DNA from: JALFST01 sp022779285
GTDB lineage: Bacteria > Bacillota > Clostridia > Tissierellales > Peptoniphilaceae
Length of the DNA stretch: 64,000 nucleotides
Direction: 5' to 3' (one strand)
Assembly (NCBI GenBank): GCA_050313895.1
Contig: JBNPMI010000002.1
The notes beneath the pieces were generated by a model that worked only from the letters and a program-made list of their open reading frames with translations, was not told the origin of the DNA and did no database searches. Both the position numbers and the translations under genes were made by a program. Positions 52,166-61,320 of the stretch are shown piece after piece. The first letter of the stretch is position 1; every line of letters starts with the position of its first letter.

Positions 52166-52912
52166 CTACGCCTCATGGGCCCGAAAGTTCAAATAAGCAA
52201 TAAGGAGCGCACAAATCAAGACCGGAATAATGCTCCACTGTGCAACGACGATGAGAACAAATCCGAACAGAAATAATACCATGTCCAAATCACGATGTAC
52301 AAGTGTGCGAACCAACAGCATAAAACCAACGAGCGGAAGCATATTGGAAAAGATCTGCAGAATATCCGTTACCTGTTGCGGAATCATCGCTACAATCTTT
52401 GTCATAATCCCGGAACCGAAATACGTAATTAAAAAAATCGGTACAAATCGGAAAAGGAAGTTTGTGAACTGACCGATCACCGGAATGTTCGATGCTTGCT
52501 CCAGCCTGCCTTCTTCAATGCATTTATCTTGCTTATGCACGAAATACAGGTTGACGGCCAAAAGTCCATATACCGCCAGAACACCGAGTCCGGACAGCGG
52601 CACGGACAAGGTCAGCGCATATTCTGTCCCTGCACCGGCAACCATGGCAAGGGGAATTCCGATCCATGCCGCATAGTTTACATCTGCGGGCATCGTTCCA
52701 CCCGGGGTGACCAAACCGATATATAAAGTTTGTACTGCGGCGCCCAATATAATTCCTTGCTGCAAATCTCCCAAAATGAGGCCGATCACCGCTCCTGAAA
52801 CCAGCGGTCGTCCCAGAGTATACCAACCTCCCAAACCTCCAATAAGGACAGGTGAGTAAATGGAGCTCATCCATCCAAACAGGCCTAAAAGCAATGCTTG
52901 AATTAAATTCAT
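52166..52912 (-). CDS. PTS mannose-family IIC component
   Basis: A 248-residue membrane component with about seven helices. VLIGGLGGWYTLGRPLVSGAVIGLILGD and VQTLYIGLVTPGGTMPADVNYAAWIGIP are the recognisable IIC stretches. AGGAGG precedes the ATG. Works with IID to move the sugar; specificity is set here but cannot be read directly. Gene context suggests an N-acetylhexosamine. Confidence 0.92.
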   Translation of the reverse strand: MNLIQALLLGLFGWMSSIYSPVLIGGLGGWYTLGRPLVSGAVIGLILGDLQQGIILGAAVQTLYIGLVTPGGTMPADVNYAAWIGIPLAMVAGAGTEYALTLSVPLSGLGVLAVYGLLAVNLYFVHKQDKCIEEGRLEQASNIPVIGQFTNFLFRFVPIFLITYFGSGIMTKIVAMIPQQVTDILQIFSNMLPLVGFMLLVRTLVHRDLDMVLFLFGFVLIVVAQWSIIPVLICALLIAYLNFRAHEA

Positions 52913-52943
52913 AATTCCTCCTAACGAATTTTCCTATCCAACG

Positions 52944-53429
52944 TTACTCAAATTTGCTTGCCACTTGTTCCCAGTCCACACGCTGCTGCGAAGGAACCTG
53001 CTGAAAATAAATCATAGCTCCTTGGCTTGCTGCTTCTTTTAAGGCAGCGCCTTCTTCAGGCAAGATGTGAATCGCTTGCGTTACCTTAATCGTATTAGCG
53101 CGGGCCGATTGCGGTCCGACGTTGAGTGTTTTCGGAAAATCCTTTATCTTCTTGAGCAGTTCTATATAATCCATGGGAGATTTCATAAGAACCTCTGTTC
53201 TGCTGTCATCGTTAATCGCCGTCTGAATAGATGGAATCGCATCCTCCACACTGAAAACATCGGCAGTCATGGACGAAGGAACCGCCTTTTGAAAAATCGT
53301 CTTTAGAATGGCATTGGAGGCGGTCGGTGCGTCAATAACAATGATGTTATCTACCTTGTATTCTTTGACAATCACCGTCATACTTTGACCGTGAATTAAC
53401 CGGTCATCACATCGAACTAAAACAATCAT
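52944..53429 (-). CDS. PTS mannose-family IIB component
   Basis: A 161-residue cytoplasmic phosphocarrier. The phosphorylated histidine is in RCDDRLIHGQSMT (His14 or so). The C-terminus ends QRVDWEQVASKF, as in the family. I start at 53429, with AGGAGAAAAAC before the ATG; a longer frame to 53543 overlaps IIA and has no signal. The start lies 23 bases inside the IIA gene. Confidence 0.93.
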   Translation of the reverse strand: MIVLVRCDDRLIHGQSMTVIVKEYKVDNIIVIDAPTASNAILKTIFQKAVPSSMTADVFSVEDAIPSIQTAINDDSRTEVLMKSPMDYIELLKKIKDFPKTLNVGPQSARANTIKVTQAIHILPEEGAALKEAASQGAMIYFQQVPSQQRVDWEQVASKFE

Positions 53430-53856
53430 GTTTTTCTCCTTTTTTAGTTTTTCCAAACATTTCGACCATACCGACATCTTGCACGGATTCACCGGCATCT
53501 TTTGTACAAGATGACAGGAGCTCGGAATAATCAGAATCTGCATCCCGACTCATCAAAAGACTGAGCAGCATGGGCAAATTCACACCGGTCAAAATATGCG
53601 TATCAAACTGTGCTAATGCAAGACAAGCCGCATTAAACGGTGTGGCCCCATGCATATCCACCATGACAACATATTTCTCACTTTTGTCTTCATACCTTTG
53701 CGCGGTTTCTTTAATTTTTTCACTTAATGCTTCAATCGATTCTCCTTCCATAAAACTGATCGCATCCAATTTTTCTTGCGAGCCGGCGATCATTTCCGCT
53801 GCCTTCTTCAGTCCCATAGCGAATTCAGAATGTGTTACTAAAATAATTCCGATCAT
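53407..53856 (-). CDS. PTS mannose-family IIA component
   Basis: A 149-residue IIA protein that takes phosphate from HPr. The active histidine is in ILVTHSEFAMGLKKAAE (residue 9), and VMVDMHGATPFNAACL is the second conserved part. The tail beyond residue 125 is longer than usual and charged. The ATG at 53856 (GGGAGGG upstream) overlaps the stop of the rpiR-type gene by four bases. Confidence 0.92.
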   Translation of the reverse strand: MIGIILVTHSEFAMGLKKAAEMIAGSQEKLDAISFMEGESIEALSEKIKETAQRYEDKSEKYVVMVDMHGATPFNAACLALAQFDTHILTGVNLPMLLSLLMSRDADSDYSELLSSCTKDAGESVQDVGMVEMFGKTKKGEKHDCFSSM

Positions 53857-54689
53857 TCTCCCTCCCATTCTTTTCCTCTAACAGTTCTCATTAAATCCGA
53901 TATCGCTTGATTAAAGTTTTTCTTGGTTTCTTCACCGGAGTGCAAAATAAGTCCATAGATCAAATCGAGTAAAATCATGGCCGGAAACTGCGGTGAAATG
54001 ATATTGCTGTAATCGAGATTTTTCTTAACAGGCAAGAGAAGGACGCTGTCAAACTGATCAAACAAGATTGGATCATTGACAGAGACTAATAAGATTGTTG
54101 TTGCTTTTTTCTTTTTTGCTTCAAGAAGTGCATCCACTACTTCATGCGTGGTGCCACTGTAGCTAATGCCTATCACCACGGATTCTTCTGTTAAACGCAC
54201 ATGATTAAAACTTAGCCGATGCGCATCATGCACACATTCTGCATCAAATCCCAAACGAACCAATCTCTGGCAAAATTCCTCACCGATTAAACCCGAGCTT
54301 CCCATTCCATACACAAAAAGCTTTCTGCTTCGAAGAATTTTATCAACGACGGAAGCGATTTCATCAAATTGAAAAAGATGTTCGCTTTTCGTGAGTAATT
54401 CCTGATATGTGTCAAAAACCGGAGTTTGCAGCCGACGAAACCGCGACGCGACACCCGAATTCAATTTTTTCAGCTCATATACAAACTCTCTATATCCCGC
54501 AAAACCCAATTTTTTGGCAAAACGAGTTAATGCTGACTCCGAAACAAAAAGTTTCTTTGATATGAATTCCGATGATAAATCAGAATCCTTATCCAATGCC
54601 GTCTCGAGAAAAAATTTCGCTATCGTTGCATCTGAGGCTGTAAATTGCTGAGATTTTGATTCAATTAATGTAACTACAGAAGCGTCCAT
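53853..54689 (-). CDS. MurR/RpiR-family transcriptional regulator
   Basis: A 278-residue regulator. An N-terminal HTH of the RpiR type spans 1-75 (FISKKLFVSESALTRFAKKLGFAGYREF). A SIS sugar-phosphate-binding domain spans about 110-240, with FVYGMGSSGLIGEEF and VIGISYSGTTHEVVDALLEAKKK. It should sense a phosphosugar, most likely ManNAc-6-P or GlcNAc-6-P, and control its own operon. It is the first gene of the PTS-nanE transcript; a cre-like site lies upstream. Confidence 0.93.
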   Translation of the reverse strand: MDASVVTLIESKSQQFTASDATIAKFFLETALDKDSDLSSEFISKKLFVSESALTRFAKKLGFAGYREFVYELKKLNSGVASRFRRLQTPVFDTYQELLTKSEHLFQFDEIASVVDKILRSRKLFVYGMGSSGLIGEEFCQRLVRLGFDAECVHDAHRLSFNHVRLTEESVVIGISYSGTTHEVVDALLEAKKKKATTILLVSVNDPILFDQFDSVLLLPVKKNLDYSNIISPQFPAMILLDLIYGLILHSGEETKKNFNQAISDLMRTVRGKEWEGE

Positions 54690-54764
54690 ACAGTATCCGT
54701 CTCCTTTCTATGACATATCAAATCTTTGGCTCAATTTCACAATATATGTTGTTCTTTTTTCCTT

Positions 54765-54778
54765 TGAAAACGTTTTAA
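54765..54778 (-). promoter_or_regulatory. cre-like site (CcpA) upstream of the PTS operon
   Basis: TGAAAACGTTTTAA fits the CcpA operator consensus (TGNAANCGNTNNCA) apart from the last two positions. It lies about 80 bases before the regulator's start, so glucose repression of the operon is plausible. Confidence 0.5.
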
Positions 54779-54884
54779 TATCTTGGCAGGATTTTATCAT
54801 CAATTAAAATGATTTTCAATAATATTTTTTATTTTAAAAATACTTTTATATAATTGAAATATTAGATTCTGACTGTCATTCATG

Positions 54885-54926
54885 AAAAAAGGATAAATCT
54901 CAGCATTTTCCGCTGAAATTTATCCT
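54885..54926 (-). terminator. Terminator of the catabolic operon
   Basis: On the minus strand AGGATAAATTTCAGC pairs with GCTGAGATTTATCC, followed by TTTTTT. It ends the operon that begins at iolJ. Confidence 0.85.
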
Positions 54927-54980
54927 TTCTTGCTTTTTTGCAAAATTTTGAGTATGCGGCTTGCCTTCCGAAAAGCTTTC

Positions 54981-56498
54981 TTATCGATCCACAGAGCCCT
55001 CCCAGGTATCTACCGCTTTATATTTCGAGTGCTCATCAAACCAGTGCTTTGTCACCGTCTTCGCACGTGTAAAGAATCGAACGCCGTCCGCTCCCAATAC
55101 ATGGAGATCTCCAAAGAAGGAATCCTTGTTGCCGGAGAACGGGAAATATGCCGTCGGCACCGGAATGCCTACATTAATTCCTACCATTCCGCCATCCGTA
55201 CGCATTTCAAATTCACGTGCATAATATCCGCTTTGTGTGAAAATTACAGAGCCGTTGGCAAACGGATTCCGGTTCATAATCTTCAAGCCTTCTTCAAAAT
55301 CCTTGACACGTTTAATAAGCGTAACCGGTCCAAAAATTTCCTGTGTTCCTACAGACATCTCCTCTGTCACATGGTCGAAAATTGTAGGCCCGACAAAATA
55401 TCCACCTTCATATCCTTCTACAACGATGTTTCTACCATCAAGGATCAACTCAGCGCCCTCTTCGATTCCTTTATCAATCCATCGGATGACAGAATCCTTG
55501 TGTTTTTGCGAAACAACCGGGCCCAGCTGTGTGCTTTCATCATAGGCGCATCCCACCTTCATCGCCATCGCTTTTTCCTTTAACAAAGCCACAAATTTAT
55601 CCGCAATGCTCTCCTGAACAACAATCACGGGAAGTGCCATACAGCGCATTCCTGCACATCCATAGGTGGAATTGATAATAGCCTTTGTTGCGCTTTCAAG
55701 ATCGGCATCCTCAAGTACAAGAGCATGATTTTTTGCCTCACATTGTGCTTGAACACGCTTTCCATTGGCAGAAGCAACCGAATAGATGTGTTTTCCAACT
55801 CCAGTCGTACCTACAAAGGTAATCGCTTTGACACGGGAATCCGTCAAAAGAATTTCCGCCTCATGCCGGCTGCACGTTACAAGGTTGACAACTCCTTTTG
55901 GGAATTTCGCTTCATCATAGAAAAGCTCCAGCATGCGCATTGACGTAAGCGGCGTTTGTGTATTCGCTTTCAGCACAACGGTATTTCCTGTTGCCAAAGC
56001 AAGTGGAACCATCCATCCCCAAGGAATCATAGCCGGGAAATTAAATGGAACAATTCCGCCGACCACCCCCAAGGGTTCGCGATAAGTTGCCGTATCATAT
56101 CCTGTCGTGACATTCAATGATGCATGTCCCTGAGAAGCAAAAGAGATTCCGGTTGCAAACTCGGTCGGTTCAATGGCTTTCAGAACATCGCCACGAGCTT
56201 CCGCAATATTTTTCCCCAGCTCCTTAGCGCAGAGCAATGCCAGTTCTTCCAAGTGCTCTACAAGCACATTTCTCCACGTGAAAAGGTACTGCGTGCGTCG
56301 ACTTAAAGATAATCCGGACCAGCTTTCAAACGCATTTTGCGCTGAGGTGATCGCCTCTTCCACCTCTTCCTTTGTACAGCTTGGAACCTTCGCGATGACC
56401 TCTCCTGTACTCGAATCGGTTACATCAAAGTATTTCTCTGTTTTAGAATCCTTCCACTCTCCATTGACGCAATATTTCATTTTCAAAATTTCTGCCAT
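54981..56498 (-). CDS. mmsA: CoA-acylating methylmalonate-semialdehyde dehydrogenase
   Basis: A 505-residue aldehyde dehydrogenase of the MmsA/IolA group, turning malonate semialdehyde or methylmalonate semialdehyde plus CoA into acetyl- or propionyl-CoA and CO2. PFNFPAMIPWGWMVPLALATG is the cofactor-binding part, FVGTTGVGKHIY the NAD loop, CEAKNHALVLEDAD the conserved block, and Cys286 in CAGMRCMALP the nucleophile (the usual motif is CAGQRCMA). It is some 18 residues longer than Bacillus IolA. With IolC and IolJ it completes the lower inositol pathway. AGGAGG precedes the ATG. Confidence 0.93.
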   Translation of the reverse strand: MAEILKMKYCVNGEWKDSKTEKYFDVTDSSTGEVIAKVPSCTKEEVEEAITSAQNAFESWSGLSLSRRTQYLFTWRNVLVEHLEELALLCAKELGKNIAEARGDVLKAIEPTEFATGISFASQGHASLNVTTGYDTATYREPLGVVGGIVPFNFPAMIPWGWMVPLALATGNTVVLKANTQTPLTSMRMLELFYDEAKFPKGVVNLVTCSRHEAEILLTDSRVKAITFVGTTGVGKHIYSVASANGKRVQAQCEAKNHALVLEDADLESATKAIINSTYGCAGMRCMALPVIVVQESIADKFVALLKEKAMAMKVGCAYDESTQLGPVVSQKHKDSVIRWIDKGIEEGAELILDGRNIVVEGYEGGYFVGPTIFDHVTEEMSVGTQEIFGPVTLIKRVKDFEEGLKIMNRNPFANGSVIFTQSGYYAREFEMRTDGGMVGINVGIPVPTAYFPFSGNKDSFFGDLHVLGADGVRFFTRAKTVTKHWFDEHSKYKAVDTWEGSVDR

Positions 56499-56507
56499 AA
56501 TATCCTC

Positions 56508-57536
56508 CTATTTTTCTGCAACGGCAATCAGCTTAATCGCACTACCCGGGTTTCTTTCCAGTTCAGCGATCATTGCCGGCAATTCCGGGAACCTGCCGAC
56601 CTTGGAGACCACCTTCCCGGGATCAATCTTTCCTTCCTGAATCAACGCAACAACTTCCTCAAATTCAGCATTCACGCCGGTTCTGGATCCACGAATCTGG
56701 AGCTCCTTTCGTGTAATCATCGCCGTCGGAAGCTCTACCGATTGATTGGGCCATCCTGTCAATGCGATACGCCCTGTAGCTGCCGCATAGTCTAAAGTAT
56801 TACGCACACCTGCTGTAGATCCGGACATCTCACAAACACATTCCGCCATTCTTCCCTGAGTCAGCTTTGAAATTTTATCCAATGCATTCTCTTGAGTCGG
56901 ATTGACAGTTCCATCCACACCCATTTTCTGTGCTATCTTGAGACGTTCATCCACCACGTCCGCGACAATCACATTCATGCCCTTCGCTTTTGCTACAAGA
57001 GCAGTTAATAGTCCGATACATCCGGCTCCAATAATGACTATATGTTCACCGGCTTTTCCTTCCACTGTATGAAGTGCATGGAGAGCAATCACTGTCGGTT
57101 CAATCACAGCACCTAAAACATCATCAATGGAATCCGGAATTCGAATCATCATCGCCGTCGGATGCACAAAGTACTCGCTCATTGCGCCATCAGTCTGTAC
57201 TCCTAAGCAGCGCAGACGCGTACATGCATTTGTCCTTCCTTGTCTGCAAGGATAACATTCGCCGCAGTAAAGATAGGGGTTGAGTACGACGCGGTCTCCG
57301 ACCTTTAAATTGTTTGGATTTTCTCCTGCTCCGATTTCAACGATTTCACCGACAATTTCATGACCGATGATCACCGGATAGGTGACATTGGGGCTTTTTC
57401 CGGCATAGGCATGCACATCCGAGCCGCAGACGCCCATGGACAACACCTTGATCTTGCTATAATTCTGACAGACCTCAGGCTCTTCCACCTCAACGAGATG
57501 GATTTCTTTTATGTTTTTTATTTGAATGGCTTTCAT
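56508..57536 (-). CDS. Zinc-dependent medium-chain dehydrogenase (polyol/sugar-acid type)
   Basis: A 342-residue NAD(P)-dependent alcohol dehydrogenase. Catalytic zinc ligands are Cys37 (GVCGSDVH) and the His-Glu pair in IIGHEIVGE; the structural zinc is held by CGECYPCRQGRTNAC. The nucleotide loop is IIGAGCIGLLTALVAKAKG. It resembles sorbitol and L-idonate 5-dehydrogenases, so oxidation of a secondary hydroxyl on an acidic sugar or polyol is likely. It begins two bases after the SDR gene, with GGAG inside the end of that gene. Confidence 0.9.
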   Translation of the reverse strand: MKAIQIKNIKEIHLVEVEEPEVCQNYSKIKVLSMGVCGSDVHAYAGKSPNVTYPVIIGHEIVGEIVEIGAGENPNNLKVGDRVVLNPYLYCGECYPCRQGRTNACTRLRCLGVQTDGAMSEYFVHPTAMMIRIPDSIDDVLGAVIEPTVIALHALHTVEGKAGEHIVIIGAGCIGLLTALVAKAKGMNVIVADVVDERLKIAQKMGVDGTVNPTQENALDKISKLTQGRMAECVCEMSGSTAGVRNTLDYAAATGRIALTGWPNQSVELPTAMITRKELQIRGSRTGVNAEFEEVVALIQEGKIDPGKVVSKVGRFPELPAMIAELERNPGSAIKLIAVAEK

Positions 57537-57538
57537 TT

Positions 57539-58375
57539 TTATACTCCACTATACGCTGTATATCCTCCGTCTACGGGGAGAATGGCTCCCGTCACAAAAC
57601 CGGAAAGATCCGAGTCCAATAAATAGCAGATTGTCCCTAAAAGCTCCTCCGGATTTCCTAATCGTTTCATAGGAGTACCTTCCAGAATTTGACTCAGTCG
57701 TTTTGTGGGAGTAATACCATCTTCTTCGTAAAATAAGGGTTTTGTTTGATATGTCAGCAGAAATCCCGGTGCGATCGCATTGACACGGATTCCTACACCG
57801 GAGAAATACGTCGCCAGCCACTTTGTAAAATTGCTCAAAGCTTCTTTTGCTGCAGAATAAGCGGGGATTTTTGTCAATGGCAAGAAGCTGTTGACAGAAG
57901 CGATATTAATAATAGCGGCATCCTCAATATCAATCATATCCTTGGCAAATTCCTGAGTTACAAGCAGGGTTCCGGTAAAATTGATATCGAAAACAAAAGA
58001 AAAATCTTTTGCTGAAATATCAAACAGCGTTTTTTCCTTACCCATTTGATTTTTTGAAAAAATCGGGCTGTCCGTTGTTGCTTTTGGATTGTTTCCTCCC
58101 GCTCCGTTGATTAAAAAATTTACCCTTCCGAATTGCTTCCGTATGGTTTCATGAGCAAGGCGAATGGATTCTTCCTCCAACACATTGCAATAAATCCCTA
58201 TCGCTTCATAACCCTCTTTTTGTAATTCTTCCGCAAGCTCTTTTACCGCTTCTTTATGAATATCAAGCAGGCATACCTTCGCATGACATTTTGCTAAATG
58301 CGTTGCCATCGCACTACATAGGATTCCCCCTGCTCCTGTGATGGCTACGACTTTATTTGTAAAATCAAATTTCAT
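57539..58375 (-). CDS. SDR oxidoreductase, fructuronate reductase-like
   Basis: A 278-residue short-chain dehydrogenase. Cofactor loop TGAGGILCSAMATHLAK (residues 14-30), INGAGGNNPKATTDSP in place of the usual NNAG, and catalytic SVNSF with YSAAK. The GGNNPKATT stretch and a 20-residue insertion after it are typical of D-fructuronate/D-mannonate SDR reductases. It probably oxidises or reduces a keto group of an aldonate. ATG at 58375, GGGGG upstream. Between the TRAP gene dctM and the zinc dehydrogenase. Confidence 0.85.
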   Translation of the reverse strand: MKFDFTNKVVAITGAGGILCSAMATHLAKCHAKVCLLDIHKEAVKELAEELQKEGYEAIGIYCNVLEEESIRLAHETIRKQFGRVNFLINGAGGNNPKATTDSPIFSKNQMGKEKTLFDISAKDFSFVFDINFTGTLLVTQEFAKDMIDIEDAAIINIASVNSFLPLTKIPAYSAAKEALSNFTKWLATYFSGVGIRVNAIAPGFLLTYQTKPLFYEEDGITPTKRLSQILEGTPMKRLGNPEELLGTICYLLDSDLSGFVTGAILPVDGGYTAYSGV

Positions 58376-58385
58376 AGTGTCCCCC

Positions 58386-59660
58386 TTAAAATAATAACCT
58401 CGGTAAAAAGAGCGCAATGCCGGGGAAGAAAATAAAGAGCAATAAGGCAATGACCACGGAAACCAGGTATGCAGGCAAATATGGCAAAACCTCTTTCATC
58501 TTAGCCTTGGCTATGCCCATTGTAATGAAAAGAACGCCGCCGACCGGTGGCGTGACACCTGCATAAACGAGTGTAATCACCATGATAAGCGCAAATTGAA
58601 TCGGATCAATTCCATATTGAATTGCAACCGGCATCAGAATCGGTGCACAAATAATCGTTGCCGATAGCGTCTCGATAAACATGCCGACAAATAGCAAGAA
58701 AAGCACCAGTAAAATCATGATAATGTACTTGCTGTCTGTCAAACTGGTAAACAATGAGATAACATATGACGGAAATTGTTCATAGGCAACGAGCCAACTG
58801 AAGATGGACGCTCCCGCAACAATCAGAAGACACATCCCGGTCATAGATGCCGATTTTAATAATACTTTCGGCAGCATGCTGATCTTCAGCTTTTTATAAA
58901 CAAACATCGATATGATCAGTGCATACACACAAGCGATCGCACCCGATTCCGTCGGAGTGAAAATTCCTCCGACAATGCCGCCTATAATGATAATCGGCAT
59001 GATAATGGCAAAAATGCCATCCTTCAGAGCCTGTCCGCGTTCCTTCCATGTATATTTTCTGCCACCTTTGATCTTTAGCTTCTTAGCATAATACCAGGTA
59101 ACCAGACCGGTACCGAAGGCGATGATAATTCCCGGAATCACGCCTGCCATAAAAGCTTCTCCGATGGATAAATTGGTCAAAGAGCAGTAAATAATCATTG
59201 TTAAGCTTGGAGGAATAATGGGTCCCAGCGATCCCGCCGTAGCCTGAATCACCGCCGCCAATCCTCTCGGATAGCCATCCTTCAACATCGATGGAATCAA
59301 CATGGAGCCTACAGCCGCAGTATCCGCTGCTGCAGATCCTGAAACACCCGCAAAGAGTGTACTCGTTCCGATATCCACCATTCCGATTCCACCCGTTATG
59401 TGTCCCACAAACGCTTTTGCAATATTTACAAGCTTTTCGGAAATCCCGCCTGCTTCCATAAGCTCACCGGCAAGCATAAAAAACGGAATTGCCATCAATG
59501 AAAAAGAATTCACCCCTGTAAACAGTTTTTGCGCAACAAGCATCGGAGATACCGATCCATCAATGAGGATCGCCAAAATGGATCCCACTCCCAATGAAAA
59601 TGCAATCGGGACACCAATAAATAAACAAATCAAGAATATGATAAATGCAGTGAGTAGCAT
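58386..59660 (-). CDS. dctM: TRAP transporter large permease (DctM)
   Basis: A 424-residue membrane protein with about twelve helices. Recognisable segments are FFMLAGELMEAGGISEKLVNIAKAFVGHI, GVSGSAAADTAAVGSMLIP, and PTESGAIACVYAL. It forms the sodium-driven channel that moves the substrate delivered by DctP. Its ATG shares a base with the stop of dctQ (TAATG). TRAP systems move carboxylates, so the substrate is most likely an acid. Confidence 0.95.
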   Translation of the reverse strand: MLLTAFIIFLICLFIGVPIAFSLGVGSILAILIDGSVSPMLVAQKLFTGVNSFSLMAIPFFMLAGELMEAGGISEKLVNIAKAFVGHITGGIGMVDIGTSTLFAGVSGSAAADTAAVGSMLIPSMLKDGYPRGLAAVIQATAGSLGPIIPPSLTMIIYCSLTNLSIGEAFMAGVIPGIIIAFGTGLVTWYYAKKLKIKGGRKYTWKERGQALKDGIFAIIMPIIIIGGIVGGIFTPTESGAIACVYALIISMFVYKKLKISMLPKVLLKSASMTGMCLLIVAGASIFSWLVAYEQFPSYVISLFTSLTDSKYIIMILLVLFLLFVGMFIETLSATIICAPILMPVAIQYGIDPIQFALIMVITLVYAGVTPPVGGVLFITMGIAKAKMKEVLPYLPAYLVSVVIALLLFIFFPGIALFLPRLLF

Positions 59661-60148
59661 TATTGTTCCTCCTGTCCGGATTTTGTCCGATCGTCTTTAT
59701 GCATCACGTACAATGAGATTTCTTCGATGAGCATGAGCACTCCTCCTATCGGTATGCATAAACTCACTACGGACATCGGTAATTGCATAATCGGAGATGT
59801 TTCCGACATAAGGGACATGCAGACGAGGATTCCAAAATAAGTGATCAAAACCAGAAACAGAGACGATAGTAAAAATACTGCCGTATACATAATTTTCCAG
59901 GCGAATCCCTTTTGTGCCTCTAATATCAAATCAAAGCAGACATTTCTTCCGTCACGAATTGTAATTGCTCCTCCGAGGTAAATCACCCAGACAAATGCAA
60001 ATCTGGAAAATTCGTCAGCCCATCGAATAGATGTTCCCAGAACGAATCGAGCAAATACCTGAATCGATACGACAACCACTACCAAAGCAAAAAATAAAAT
60101 TACAATTGCGTTGGTGAACTGTCTTAGCTTATTTAATACCTTAGTCAT
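59660..60148 (-). CDS. dctQ: TRAP transporter small permease (DctQ)
   Basis: A 162-residue protein with four helices. VQVFARFVLGTSIRWADEFSRFAFVWVIYLGGAI in part is the conserved DctQ pattern. AAAGGAT precedes the ATG. It links DctM to the binding protein and follows dctP after a 56-base gap that holds a perfect hairpin. Confidence 0.93.
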   Translation of the reverse strand: MTKVLNKLRQFTNAIVILFFALVVVVVSIQVFARFVLGTSIRWADEFSRFAFVWVIYLGGAITIRDGRNVCFDLILEAQKGFAWKIMYTAVFLLSSLFLVLITYFGILVCMSLMSETSPIMQLPMSVVSLCIPIGGVLMLIEEISLYVMHKDDRTKSGQEEQ

Positions 60149-60169
60149 AATGATCCTTTCTATGGGACA

Positions 60170-60195
60170 GCCGGCTCTGAGAAATCAGAGCCGGC
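60170..60195 (-). other. Intercistronic stem-loop between dctP and dctQ
   Basis: GCCGGCTCTGA and TCAGAGCCGGC form an 11-bp perfect stem with a four-base loop. No T-run follows, so it is not a normal terminator. Placed after a binding-protein gene, it probably protects the dctP mRNA and raises its level relative to the membrane genes. Confidence 0.75.
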
Positions 60196-60204
60196 CTCTC
60201 TTCT

Positions 60205-61308
60205 TTATTCAAAAGAATTCACTTTTTCGTAAATTTCATTGAGACCATTCGTCGTAATATATTCTTCGTTATAAGCCTTGGTCGCATTCATGAAGGGAGT
60301 AAGATCGGTTTCGGTAAAAGTCACACCCAATTCCTTCAGTCTTGCCTCCATGGCAGGAAACAGATTTGCCGTATAATGCAGAAATACTTGCAGCGCAGCG
60401 TCTGACGCACGATCAATGACCTCTTTCTGTGAGGCGCTTAAGCTGTCATAAACCTTTTTACTCATAACGTAATCGGTAAAGGTAAAAACATGCTTTGTTT
60501 GGACATAATTCTTGGCAACCTCATAAAACTTCTGGAGAACCATATATTCAGCATGCCCTTCCAATCCATCGGCGACTCCGGTCTGTACCGCCGTATAGGC
60601 CTCTCCGGAGGGGATAACGGTCGGATTTGCCTGAAATGCACGAAATGCGGCAATCGTATGTGGTGCCTCCGGGGTCCGCATCGTAACTCCTTTAAAGCTT
60701 TCAAAGGATCCTATGCTCGAATCTTTCATCAAAGAATTTCTAAAGTTCAAGGGCATTATAGAAAGAAGATGCATCCCTGAGTCTTCAATCCATGTGGAAA
60801 TCTCATCCGTGACCTCCTTGCTCTCAACCAGCTTAATCGCCTGGTCTCTGTTTTTGATCAAATAAGGAAGATCAAGCATACTCGCCTTAGGATTGTAGTT
60901 TGCTAAAAGTGCTGTATCCGAATTGGCAATATCCAAAGTTCCCTGCTGAATTGCCTGAAGTGCATCCGATTGCCCGAAAAGCTGGCCGTTTGCATACGCC
61001 GTTATTTTCATTTTGCCGCCCGAGAGCTCCTCAACAGCTTTCTTGAATGCCATCGCATACACATTATTCGAATCAAGCTCCGTAGTATGTGTAGACAGCG
61101 TAAGCGTTTTTTCTTCTACATTCGGCACAGGATCTCCTACCTTCAATGTTGCAAGAGCCTTATCGATTTCAGCCTTTGCGTCCCATTCCGCACCCTGTGC
61201 CTGATCCGGTGCCGCCGTTTTTCCTCCGTCTTTTTTCCCACCGCAAGCCACAAGAGTCATGGCCAATCCTATCACCATTAATCCATATGCCAGTTTTCTT
61301 GTTTTCAT
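60205..61308 (-). CDS. dctP: TRAP transporter substrate-binding protein (DctP)
   Basis: A 367-residue lipoprotein; the lipobox is LVAC with Cys22 as the lipidated residue. After a linker rich in Gly and Lys comes a DctP-type fold, with ANGQLFGQSDALQAIQQGTLDIA and FKGVTMRTPEAPHTIAAFRAFQANPTVIPSGEAYTAVQTGVADGLEG in parts. The conserved arginine that binds the substrate carboxylate is present in MRTPEAP. Same operon as iolC and mmsA. AGGAGAAAGT precedes the ATG. Confidence 0.95.
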   Translation of the reverse strand: MKTRKLAYGLMVIGLAMTLVACGGKKDGGKTAAPDQAQGAEWDAKAEIDKALATLKVGDPVPNVEEKTLTLSTHTTELDSNNVYAMAFKKAVEELSGGKMKITAYANGQLFGQSDALQAIQQGTLDIANSDTALLANYNPKASMLDLPYLIKNRDQAIKLVESKEVTDEISTWIEDSGMHLLSIMPLNFRNSLMKDSSIGSFESFKGVTMRTPEAPHTIAAFRAFQANPTVIPSGEAYTAVQTGVADGLEGHAEYMVLQKFYEVAKNYVQTKHVFTFTDYVMSKKVYDSLSASQKEVIDRASDAALQVFLHYTANLFPAMEARLKELGVTFTETDLTPFMNATKAYNEEYITTNGLNEIYEKVNSFE

Positions 61309-61320
61309 ACTTTCTCCTCC

